A stretch of 64,000 nucleotides of DNA from JACMLD01 sp039919885 (lineage in GTDB: Bacteria; Bacteroidota; Bacteroidia; Chitinophagales; Chitinophagaceae): contig JBDSEV010000002.1 in NCBI GenBank assembly GCA_039919885.1, positions 96,677 through 160,676 of the forward strand, written 5' to 3'. Under the pieces are notes generated by a model. That model worked only from the letters and a program-made list of their open reading frames with translations, searched no databases and was not told the origin of the DNA. Positions 55,876-63,454 of the stretch are shown piece by piece. A program made the translations under genes and the position numbers. The first letter of the stretch is position 1, and each line of letters begins with the position of its first letter.

Positions 55876-55952
55876 GCAGGCGAAAGTATTGGTAAATTAA
55901 AATATTGTTTGTGCTGGTATAATAGCCGCAATTTTTTAAAATTTCATTACAG

Positions 55953-55970
55953 CAATTGTATGATTTTTAT
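55953..55970. promoter_or_regulatory. CAATTGTA motif upstream of the MFS-FAD operon
   Basis: GCAATTGTA (55952-55960) is followed directly by TGATTTTTA. Both 9-mers also occur in the gap upstream of susC (46700-46708 and 46717-46725), there 7 bases apart. This may be a shared control site of the two arms of the phosphonate locus or chance similarity in AT-rich DNA. Confidence 0.3.
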
Positions 55971-56062
55971 AGTGGCTGTCTACGCGCTGGTTTTTTTACA
56001 ACGCTGCATAATAAATCATCGCATCATAAAAGTCTGCGTCCGATGGTTTGCCAGCCGGGTTT

Positions 56063-57109
56063 TTACTCTTTTTTTGTATCCATGGTAAATCCGACAGAGG
56101 TGCCAATATCTGGCGTACTTCGCACATGGATGGACTGGCCGTGTGCTTCAATAATATGCTTACAGATAGCAAGTCCGAGCCCGGTGCCGCCTTTGTCGCG
56201 GCTCCTTGCGGCGTCCGTCCGGTAGAACCTTTCAAAGATGCGCGGCAAGTGGTCTTCATCAATACCAATACCGTCGTCGCTTATTTCCGTTAGCACATGC
56301 TCTTCATCAGTGCGGTACACGGTGGCAATGATATTGCCATCCGTTTTCCCGTACTTAAAAGCATTCTCTACAAGATTGATCAACACCTGTCTTATCTTTT
56401 CTTTATCTGCAAAAACAACTACCGGTGCCTCGCACCCTTTTTTTATACTGCAGGTGATTTGTTTTTTTTCCAGCTTAATAGACAATGATTCAAACACTTC
56501 TTTGATCAGTTCCTGTATAATAAAATTTTGTTTATACAACAGTTGCTCGCCACTTTCCAGTTTAGAGATTTCATCAAGATCATGCATAAGGTTTACCAGC
56601 CGATCTATATTGCGGCTCGCATTCTCCAGGAATTTTTTTCGAATGTCAGGCTCTTCCATGGCGCCATCCAGCAGTGTGTCTACATAACCTTGAATCGCAA
56701 AGATGGGCGTTTTAAATTCATGCGCGAGGTTCTGCAAAAACTCTTTCCGGTAAACTTCGTTTTGTTTTAATACTTCAATTTCAACCCGCCGTTGCTCCGC
56801 CCATTTTCCTACATCTTCACTTACTTCATCAATGCTTTTTTTGGGCAGGATATATTTGTAGTATGTTTCTTCTTTTTTACTGGCTTTTGTCTGGTAAATA
56901 AATTTGTAGATGAGTTTAATGCGATGATAAATAAATTTCTGCAGCAGAAAATTGATCAATGCGTAGGAGATAACAAACAGCAGCGCCAGTGTGGTGAGTG
57001 CAATCCACCAGCTTCCGCTAAAAATCAAACTAGCAAGGGCTACCAGCACAGAAATGCACAAAGCGTTTAGCGCAGCTACCTGGCGTGGGGAAAGATTTTT
57101 AACATCCAT
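56063..57109 (-). CDS. PhoR-like sensor histidine kinase
   Basis: This 348-residue membrane kinase is read from the ATG at 57109 (MDVKNLSPRQ); a longer reading is unlikely. Two membrane helices in the first 55 residues leave almost no periplasmic sensor domain. A linker, then HisKA with EFLQNLAHEFKTPIFAIQGY (phospho-accepting His) follows. The ATPase shows N (NLVENAFKYGK), G1 (DDGIGID), F (FERFYR) and G2 (GGTGLGLAICKHI). The layout resembles PhoR of Bacteroidota. Its response regulator is encoded 119 bp upstream. Sensing through the transmembrane helices or via a DUF47/PhoU-like partner is possible. Confidence 0.88.
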   Translation of the reverse strand: MDVKNLSPRQVAALNALCISVLVALASLIFSGSWWIALTTLALLFVISYALINFLLQKFIYHRIKLIYKFIYQTKASKKEETYYKYILPKKSIDEVSEDVGKWAEQRRVEIEVLKQNEVYRKEFLQNLAHEFKTPIFAIQGYVDTLLDGAMEEPDIRKKFLENASRNIDRLVNLMHDLDEISKLESGEQLLYKQNFIIQELIKEVFESLSIKLEKKQITCSIKKGCEAPVVVFADKEKIRQVLINLVENAFKYGKTDGNIIATVYRTDEEHVLTEISDDGIGIDEDHLPRIFERFYRTDAARSRDKGGTGLGLAICKHIIEAHGQSIHVRSTPDIGTSVGFTMDTKKE

Positions 57110-57228
57110 TACAGAACGCTGGTTTTGTGCATGCAAGCTAAGGGAAAAACTAAAGCTTATGCAATTAGCAGATTTGGTGGTAAGAGCCCTCGTTTTTTGT
57201 GCCGTATTCCATGTGGTGCACGGTTGTT

Positions 57229-57915
57229 TTACAAATTGAATTTGTAACCAACGCCTTTTACCGTAGTAATACAATCCATATCCAGTTTCTGTCGTATTTT
57301 ACGAATGTGTACATCAATGGTCCTGTCGCCCACGATAACATCATTTCCCCAAACCTGGTTTAGGATCTCATTGCGTAAAAAGACGCGGCCCGGTCGCGCC
57401 GCCAGCAGGTACAACAGTTCAAATTCTTTTTTTGCCAGGGTCATTTCCTCATTGTTCACCTTCACAATGTATTGCTGCGGATCAATGAGCAGGTTATCAA
57501 AGAGCAGGGTGCCGTTGCTTTCTGCGTCTGTTTTATTAACGCGCCGGAACAGGGCATTTACGCGGCTAACGAGTACTTTAGGGCTGATGGGCTTGCTGAC
57601 GTAGTCGTCTGCACCTGTATCAAGGCCTTTAATCTGTGAAGATTCATCACTAAGCGCGGTAAGAAAAACAATAAGGGTTTCTTTAAAGGCAGGCTGGGTA
57701 CGGAGAATGGAACAAACTTCCACGCCTGTCTTTTTCGGCATCATAATGTCCAGTATAATCAAATCGGGTTTTAACTGCCTGGCTTTTGTAAGCGCGTCAT
57801 CCCCATCTTTTGCCGTATATACGTCATATCCTTCCTGTTTCAGGTTATAATGAACAATCTCCAGGATATCCGGCTCATCGTCTGCAATCAGTATCTTTTT
57901 ACCCTTACTTTCCAT
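57229..57915 (-). CDS. OmpR/PhoB-family response regulator
   Basis: This is a 228-residue two-domain regulator, read from the ATG at 57915. The receiver domain has KILIADDEPDILEIVHYNL (acidic pair), the phosphorylation site LIILDIMMPKKTG, and the conserved Thr and Lys (FLTALSDES, DDYVSKPISP). The winged-helix domain includes LAKKEFELLYLLAARPGRVF, then LRNEILNQVWG and DRTIDVHIRKIRQKL. It is the partner of the kinase encoded next. Three hexamers spaced 11 bp apart lie upstream of it, as expected of an autoregulated PhoB-type gene. Confidence 0.93.
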   Translation of the reverse strand: MESKGKKILIADDEPDILEIVHYNLKQEGYDVYTAKDGDDALTKARQLKPDLIILDIMMPKKTGVEVCSILRTQPAFKETLIVFLTALSDESSQIKGLDTGADDYVSKPISPKVLVSRVNALFRRVNKTDAESNGTLLFDNLLIDPQQYIVKVNNEEMTLAKKEFELLYLLAARPGRVFLRNEILNQVWGNDVIVGDRTIDVHIRKIRQKLDMDCITTVKGVGYKFNL

Positions 57916-57933
57916 GCGAACCCTTAATTTCCG

Positions 57934-57941
57934 CAAACCTA
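57934..57941 (-). promoter_or_regulatory. -7 box of the response-regulator gene
   Basis: On the minus strand it reads TAGGTTTG, matching TAnnTTTG, 18 bases ahead of the ATG at 57915. No -33 TTG lies at the normal distance; the hexamer repeats at 57968-57995 are further upstream. Confidence 0.5.
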
Positions 57942-57967
57942 GCCTAAATGCCCATTACCGGGAAATG

Positions 57968-57995
57968 TTAATGGTAAGTTTACAATTTCTTAATA
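57968..57995. promoter_or_regulatory. Three hexamers with exact 11-bp period (Pho-box-like)
   Basis: On the plus strand TTAATG (57968), TTTACA (57979) and TTAATA (57990) are spaced exactly 11 bp. The last one is in TTTCTTAATA (57986-57995), one base from TTTCTTAACA near susC and in the Pit/porin region. Direct repeats with 11-bp period are the pattern bound by PhoB/OmpR-type dimers. The nearest gene in the minus direction is the response regulator. Confidence 0.5.
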
Positions 57996-58093
57996 TTCCG
58001 GAAAGAAATCGTGGGCAAGAACATAGAACAAGGCGTTATTCATTTTGCTGCGTAACGCCATTTGCCAACCGCCAATACAAGCACAATTTTCCG

Positions 58094-58122
58094 TTTGTAT
58101 GCAGCGGATTCGTAGTATTTTT
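58094..58122 (+). promoter_or_regulatory. Promoter of the secreted caspase-like protein gene
   Basis: TTG (58094-58096) and TATTTTTG (58115-58122) are 18 bp apart, close to the Bacteroidota -33/-7 consensus. The ATG at 58147 is 24 bases after the -7 box. Confidence 0.6.
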
Positions 58123-58146
58123 GCCTTTATTCCTGAATTGGTCCTT

Positions 58147-60357
58147 ATGCAAAAAATTTTACCCGTTTTCCTGCTCATTTTAGGCGCTTTTTATGCACAT
58201 GCGCAGCCGCCTGCCTTCAGGTTTGTGGCCGACAAAGGACGTGTTCTGTTTCACGATAAAGTGGATGCGCAACAGCAGCGTATCAAGGACATGGATGGTA
58301 AAAAGGACGACGCCATCAGCTTATCCAAAGACATTACGGTGAACGGGCAAATTGAATTTGCCTTGCTGGATCGCGTGGACGGGCTGCAGCAGAAAATTGA
58401 GCAGGATTCGGCTTTGGCCCACGCTGCCAAAGTGAAGTACATATTGGGACTGGAAACATTGTTAAACGGGTACAGAACCAATGTGCTAAAAAAAGATTAC
58501 CCCGCCACGATAGCGCCGGAACTGGTGACCGCGTATGAAAAGGCAATGGTTCTGGATATAAAAAAAGAAAGCATTGAGCCGGTGGTGGCCGCCAATAGTT
58601 ACCCGGTAGGGAAAATATTGATTGAGTGTTTCAAATTTCCAGAAAACCCGGGCATCAAACCGTCAGGACCCATCCTGCTGGAAAAATACATTGGCCTGCA
58701 CCCCGATGAAATACTGAATGTGCTTCAGCGAAATGGCGACCTGCCATCTACAGACAGCCTGATAAAAGTGGCGGCACACCGTGACCTGCGAAAATTCTAC
58801 AATTTTGCCGCCGTGGGTGATAGGCTTGGTGCCCGCATCCGATCATTGAACGATCCTTTTGTGCACACCATTTCAAAAATGGCCGTCAGTAAAAGCGGGC
58901 AATTGTATTTTCCATTTATTGATATGCTGGTAAATAATAAAATCAGTTTTGAGGATATTGATAAAATAAAAGATGATAACCTGGCTTACTACCGGTTACT
59001 GGTAAAAACAAGGATAGATTTTGCCGGTCGGATGATGGCGCCGTTGAGGGACACGCCCATGGAAATGCAGTCACTCACCAGAATGCTGGCAAAAAAAGCA
59101 ATTGAAGCTTTTGTAAATGAAATTAACGGACTGCATGATCAGCCCGATGCGGTAAGGTTCAGGAGCCTGGAGCCATTAACCCCGCAGGAACTGTATTATC
59201 TCTGTGTTGTAAGCGAAGATGTGATCTACACCTCCAGTTACCTGGGTGTGTATAAACGTATTTTTGAGAAAATGAGGAACCCACGGGGAGATAGCCTGAT
59301 ACTGAGCGTGAAAGCAGACTATTTCCGCAAGTTTATAAAAATGTCTGCTGCCTACAATACACTGGATACCCTGCTCAAGTCGATGCCTGCGGAAAATGCT
59401 ACGTCTTTAATGAAAGCATTTATGATTGGGTTGGAGAAAACAACTACCAGCAATACGGTGGAAGATGCCGTGGATGTGGCGGACTCCTATAGCAGCATCG
59501 TAGAGAAAAATAAAGCCCTGGCTGATTTCATGCTGGATGAAGCAAACTGGAATTACGATCGCTGCGTAAAAAACAATGATAAAAATGGCATGGTGGTTTA
59601 CAGGCTCGAAAAAACATTGTTTGAATCTGCTGATACCAGCAATAAGATTGACTTGTCAAAACAACTCGGTATAGCGCCCATTTATTCTGTTGACTACAAT
59701 AGCCTGACCAGTGACAGCGGCAGGGTGGTACAGCAAGTTTTCTTTTATGGCGATGAGGATAAAGACGGGCAGAATTCTTATTCCAATTTTAAAGCACTTT
59801 TTGCGGGCAGGCCGGAATGGAAGATGAGTGAAAATGAAAGTTGGCTGAGCGTGAAATCTGTTAAAGGAAAATCCGTCTGGATATTTGCGAACAGGCCTTT
59901 GTACGGCCCGGATGACCCCGATGCAAAGGCGCAGGCAAAACTAAACGCATACCTGGAAGCGCAGCACCTGAAACCCACAATTTTTATTCACCGCGGCCAT
60001 AGCTATCATGTAAAATACTCATTGGCACAGATTCAGCCTTCAGCGCGCATTGTAATACTTGGCTCCTGCGGTGGATACAATAATTTAAACGAAGTACTTA
60101 CCATCAGCGGGGATGCACATATTATTTCATCCAAACAGGTGGGTACAAAAACAGTGAATGAGCCGATTCTTAAAGCAATGAATAATATTCTGCTGACTGG
60201 CAAAAATATAGACTGGCTGCCAATGTGGAAAGACCTGAGTAAACAGTTTACGGGCGATTCCAAAGAAAAGTTCGATGACTATATCCCGCCCTACAAAAAC
60301 CTCGGGGCAATATTTATTAAAGCCTACCGCCGGGCTATGAGCGTAGAAAGCAATTAA
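58147..60357 (+). CDS. Secreted protein with caspase-like C-terminal His/Cys signature
   Basis: This is a 736-residue exported protein (signal peptide MQKILPVFLLILGAFYAHAQ). The first ~550 residues are mostly alpha-helical and not recognised. In the last 150 residues, TIFIHRGHSYH (His618, His621) and ARIVILGSCGGYN (Cys641) sit at the ends of two hydrophobic strands, as the catalytic His and Cys do in clan CD peptidases (caspase, gingipain, CHAT). The distance of about 20-23 residues is shorter than in classical caspases, so the assignment is tentative. The ATG at 58147 is supported by the promoter just upstream. Confidence 0.6.
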   Translation: MQKILPVFLLILGAFYAHAQPPAFRFVADKGRVLFHDKVDAQQQRIKDMDGKKDDAISLSKDITVNGQIEFALLDRVDGLQQKIEQDSALAHAAKVKYILGLETLLNGYRTNVLKKDYPATIAPELVTAYEKAMVLDIKKESIEPVVAANSYPVGKILIECFKFPENPGIKPSGPILLEKYIGLHPDEILNVLQRNGDLPSTDSLIKVAAHRDLRKFYNFAAVGDRLGARIRSLNDPFVHTISKMAVSKSGQLYFPFIDMLVNNKISFEDIDKIKDDNLAYYRLLVKTRIDFAGRMMAPLRDTPMEMQSLTRMLAKKAIEAFVNEINGLHDQPDAVRFRSLEPLTPQELYYLCVVSEDVIYTSSYLGVYKRIFEKMRNPRGDSLILSVKADYFRKFIKMSAAYNTLDTLLKSMPAENATSLMKAFMIGLEKTTTSNTVEDAVDVADSYSSIVEKNKALADFMLDEANWNYDRCVKNNDKNGMVVYRLEKTLFESADTSNKIDLSKQLGIAPIYSVDYNSLTSDSGRVVQQVFFYGDEDKDGQNSYSNFKALFAGRPEWKMSENESWLSVKSVKGKSVWIFANRPLYGPDDPDAKAQAKLNAYLEAQHLKPTIFIHRGHSYHVKYSLAQIQPSARIVILGSCGGYNNLNEVLTISGDAHIISSKQVGTKTVNEPILKAMNNILLTGKNIDWLPMWKDLSKQFTGDSKEKFDDYIPPYKNLGAIFIKAYRRAMSVESN

Positions 60358-60474
60358 TGCGTGTTACGAGATCATCGAGTTAGCGGATATGGTGTGGCTA
60401 TCTCTGGTGAATACAATGGAATGGAAGAAATTGCTGGGTAAATAATTCCGGCATCCGGAATTTTCCCTTTGTTC

Positions 60475-60482
60475 TATCTTTG
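60475..60482 (+). promoter_or_regulatory. -7 box of the ABC exporter gene
   Basis: TATCTTTG matches TAnnTTTG and ends 6 bases before the ATG at 60489. No clear -33 TTG is seen at the right distance. Confidence 0.45.
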
Positions 60483-60488
60483 TTGCTT

Positions 60489-62321
60489 ATGAGTGAACAG
60501 CAGCCCAGGAAAAAAATTTTTGATTTTGCATTGCTGAAAAGGGTATTCCGTTTTGCGGGACCCTATAAAAGAAAATTTTACACCTCGCTCTCAATGGCGG
60601 TGCTGCTGGCCATTTTTGCCCCCATTCGTCCTTATCTAGTACAACTCACCATCAATAATTACGTAAAAGGCGGCGTAACTGTGCCGGCCGCACAGCGCAA
60701 TTATTTTGTTGAAATGGTTGTCACTATCACAGTTATCCAAATTGTGCTCCTGCTAATAGAAAGCATCGTGCGTTTTTATTTTTCTTATATAACAGCATGG
60801 CTGGGGCAAAGCGTTGTAAAAGACATGCGGGTGCAGGTGTACAATAAAATACTGGGTCTCAATCTGTCCCAGTTCGATAAAACGCCCATCGGCACGCTCA
60901 CCACACGTACCATCAATGACATAGAATCCATCAATGATATATTTTCAGACGGGCTGATACCTATCATTGCAGATTTGCTTTCGATTATTTCGGTACTCAT
61001 TGTGATGTTTGTGGTAGACTGGAAACTTTCGCTGATCTGCCTGGCGCCATTTCCAGTGTTGGTTATCGCCACCTGGTTTTTTAAAGAAGCCGTCAATAAA
61101 TCTTTTATACGGGTGCGCAATGCCGTGTCCGCACTCAATGCTTTTGTGCAGGAGCATATTACGGGCATGCATATACTGCAGGCCTTTGCTTCCGAAGAAA
61201 GGGAAGCGGGCAAGTTTACGCGGATCAACCGGGATCACCGGAACGCTAATATCAATGCCATTTTTGCTTATTCTATTTTCTTTCCGATAGTGGAAATTGT
61301 GCTGGCCTTCTCTACCAGTTTACTCATTTGGTGGGCAGCCAGTGAAGCACATTTACTGAAAGACAGCAATCCCGCGGCCGCGGGCGAAATGATCGGTAAA
61401 ATGATTTCCTTCTTTTTGTTTTTAAATCTTTTGTTCAGGCCGCTGCGCGTAATTGCAGATAAGTTTAACGTGTTGCAGATGGGCATGATTGCCGGTGAAC
61501 GGGTGTTTAAGGTGCTGGACAATGATGACTTTATCCCTGATTCGGAAAAGGGTGCTTTTGCGCCGGCCAGGGTGCAGGGGAAAATTGAATTTGACAAAGT
61601 ATCTTTTGCGTATACTGGTGAACGGTATGTCCTCAAAAATATTTCTTTCCTGGTACAGCCCGGAGAAACACTGGCCCTGGTAGGGCATACCGGCAGTGGT
61701 AAAACTTCTATCATCAGTTTGCTGAATCGCCTCTATCGCATTCAGCAGGGCACTATAAAAATTGATGATGTGAACATTGAGCAATATAACCTTGACATTC
61801 TCAGGAGCAGGATAGGCATTGTGCTGCAGGATGTGTTTCTTTTTTCTGGTTCTGTGATGGACAATATAACGCTGCGCAATACCGAAATAACGCGCGAACG
61901 GGTTATTGAAGCTGCTACACTGATTGGTATGCACGATTTTATTATGGAACTGCCCGGCGGCTACGATTACAACGTGATGGAAAGAGGTGCCACGCTTTCG
62001 CTGGGGCAACGGCAGCTATTGTCTTTTATAAGGGCGTTGCTGTACGATCCTTCCATACTGGTGCTGGACGAGGCCACGTCTTCGGTAGACACTTCCAGTG
62101 AACAACTCATCCAGCGTGCCATCGATAAATTAATTGCGGGAAGAACTTCCATTGTAATCGCGCACCGGCTTTCCACGATCCGCAAAGCCAGCAAGATCAT
62201 TGTGCTCGACAAAGGCGAGATCAAAGAAATAGGAACACATGAGCAACTGCTTAAGAACGATGGTTTTTACGCACGGCTGTACGAAATGCAATTTGAGAAA
62301 AAGCCCTCACCTGCTGTTTAA
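60489..62321 (+). CDS. ABC exporter, fused permease and ATPase (MsbA/MdlB-like)
   Basis: This 610-residue half-transporter would act as a dimer in the inner membrane. The membrane domain (1-330) has six hydrophobic segments and LSQFDKTPIGTLTTRTINDI. The ATPase has Walker A (VGHTGSGKTSI), the Q-loop (IVLQDVFLFSGSVMDNI), the signature LSLGQRQLLSFIRAL (canonical LSGGQ changed to LSLGQ), Walker B (ILVLDEATSSVD) and the H-loop (VIAHRLST). Substrates of this group are lipids or drugs. The ATG at 60489 is preferred over an earlier TTG. Confidence 0.93.
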   Translation: MSEQQPRKKIFDFALLKRVFRFAGPYKRKFYTSLSMAVLLAIFAPIRPYLVQLTINNYVKGGVTVPAAQRNYFVEMVVTITVIQIVLLLIESIVRFYFSYITAWLGQSVVKDMRVQVYNKILGLNLSQFDKTPIGTLTTRTINDIESINDIFSDGLIPIIADLLSIISVLIVMFVVDWKLSLICLAPFPVLVIATWFFKEAVNKSFIRVRNAVSALNAFVQEHITGMHILQAFASEEREAGKFTRINRDHRNANINAIFAYSIFFPIVEIVLAFSTSLLIWWAASEAHLLKDSNPAAAGEMIGKMISFFLFLNLLFRPLRVIADKFNVLQMGMIAGERVFKVLDNDDFIPDSEKGAFAPARVQGKIEFDKVSFAYTGERYVLKNISFLVQPGETLALVGHTGSGKTSIISLLNRLYRIQQGTIKIDDVNIEQYNLDILRSRIGIVLQDVFLFSGSVMDNITLRNTEITRERVIEAATLIGMHDFIMELPGGYDYNVMERGATLSLGQRQLLSFIRALLYDPSILVLDEATSSVDTSSEQLIQRAIDKLIAGRTSIVIAHRLSTIRKASKIIVLDKGEIKEIGTHEQLLKNDGFYARLYEMQFEKKPSPAV

Positions 62322-62373
62322 AAGAGGTCTCAAATCCTTAAAATTGCCAAAAAAATTTTAGTAATTCGCTGCT

Positions 62374-62574
62374 ATGGAACCGTATAAACAAGATGGTAAG
62401 GAATTGGAGAATGTTGCAAAGGAGAATTTTCCTGTTTATGAGAGACGTAAAGCGCTTGAAGAAGCAAGGCTGAAGGAGGCTATCAATAGAACGCCTGCTG
62501 AAAAATTTTCCTTCCTGATGACGTTAATGAAGATGAACCGGCAAATGCGCAATGCAACAATTCATTATAAATAA
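62374..62574 (+). CDS. Small protein paired with a nucleotidyltransferase
   Basis: This 66-residue cytoplasmic helical protein is rich in Glu and Lys (NVAKENFPVYERRKALEEAR, then LKEAINRTPAEKFSFLMTLM). I recall similar small proteins preceding this type of nucleotidyltransferase in other Bacteroidota. The gene ends 12 bp before the ATG of the (frameshifted) nucleotidyltransferase gene. It could be one half of a toxin-antitoxin-like pair, but that is not shown. Confidence 0.6.
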   Translation: MEPYKQDGKELENVAKENFPVYERRKALEEARLKEAINRTPAEKFSFLMTLMKMNRQMRNATIHYK

Positions 62575-62586
62575 TAGTCTTCGTTT

Positions 62587-63047
62587 ATGGACGTATATGA
62601 CGATTCATTCACAGGTCTATGGCGTCTTTTAAGTGAAACCAGGTTAGGTATATTATGGTTGGCGGTTTCGTAACTAACTTTCACGGATATCAGCGTTACA
62701 CGGGAGATATTGATATATTTATTGAGGATACCCTGCCTAACAGGCAAAAAATAAGAAAAGCATTCCGGGAGTTAAATATGGGAGACTATGAATCTATGGA
62801 AACCATGCAATTTGTTACAGGCTGGGTAGATTTCACGCTAAATAATGGCGTCCGTTTAGCCATCATGACTGTTCTAAAAGGGGTGGACCAATCTTTTGAT
62901 GAGTGCCTGCAATTGGTCCCAGTGGCGGAGATAGATGGAGTAATGATTCCTTTTCTGCAAATCAACCATCTCATAGCCAACAAGAAATCAGTCAACCGCT
63001 CAAAAGACCAGATTGATGTAATAGAGCTGGAGAAAATAAGAAAATAA
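62587..63047 (+). pseudogene. Nucleotidyltransferase (DUF6036/AbiEii-like) with a frameshift near the start
   Basis: The 3' part from 62637 encodes NQVRYIMVGGFVTNFHGYQR, then YTGDIDIFIED, the GG...DxD nucleotidyltransferase motif, and continues to a normal C-terminus (SKDQIDVIELEKIRK). The expected 5' end (MDVYDDSFTGLWRLLSET, from 62587) is in another frame and hits a stop soon after the joint, so one base seems to be missing at about 62637-62640. Translation could restart at the ATG at 62655, but this loses the first helix. A sequencing error is the alternative. Confidence 0.65.
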
Positions 63048-63454
63048 TGGAAGAAAGGCGTCAGGCATGAGACATTAATGGCAGACGTGCCTGAAAGCTG
63101 GATGTCACGCGCTGCACCACTCCCGTCTTCCGTTCTCAACTTCCCCTCAACACTCCCCGATTCGTGTTAAACGCTGCCCGGAAGCAGCTGGTTACCCGGT
63201 TTTAAAAACTGCTCATTACAGTGGCCGGTACCTGAGCCGTAGTGGTTTGATCGTCCTTTGCTTGCTGCAGTCCGGCATCGTTTTACTTTGTAAAACCGAT
63301 AAAACTAGCTTTTTCATGAATTTCAGGGTTTATTTGGGTACAATACGGAAAAAAACACGCCGAGTTGCCGCTGTACATTCACCTATCTTTTTTTCGGATC
63401 GTTTCGGTTTTTAAACCCTGCCTCCTTATCTTTGCGCCAAATTTAGGAACCAGT
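63048..63454. other. Intergenic region upstream of the ATP synthase genes
   Basis: This stretch of about 400 bp has no ORF that looks real. A -7 box TATCTTTG (63427-63434) lies 20 bases before the atpB start. I see no RNA gene. Confidence 0.5.
63427..63434 (+). promoter_or_regulatory. -7 box of the ATP synthase operon
   Basis: TATCTTTG matches TAnnTTTG and lies 20 bases before the ATG of atpB. The -33 region is T-rich but lacks a clear TTG. Confidence 0.5.

Noticed and set aside
62655..63047. Nucleotidyltransferase as an intact short gene
   Set aside because: The family's first helix is encoded just upstream in another frame, so a frameshift explains the data better; a restart at 62655 remains possible.
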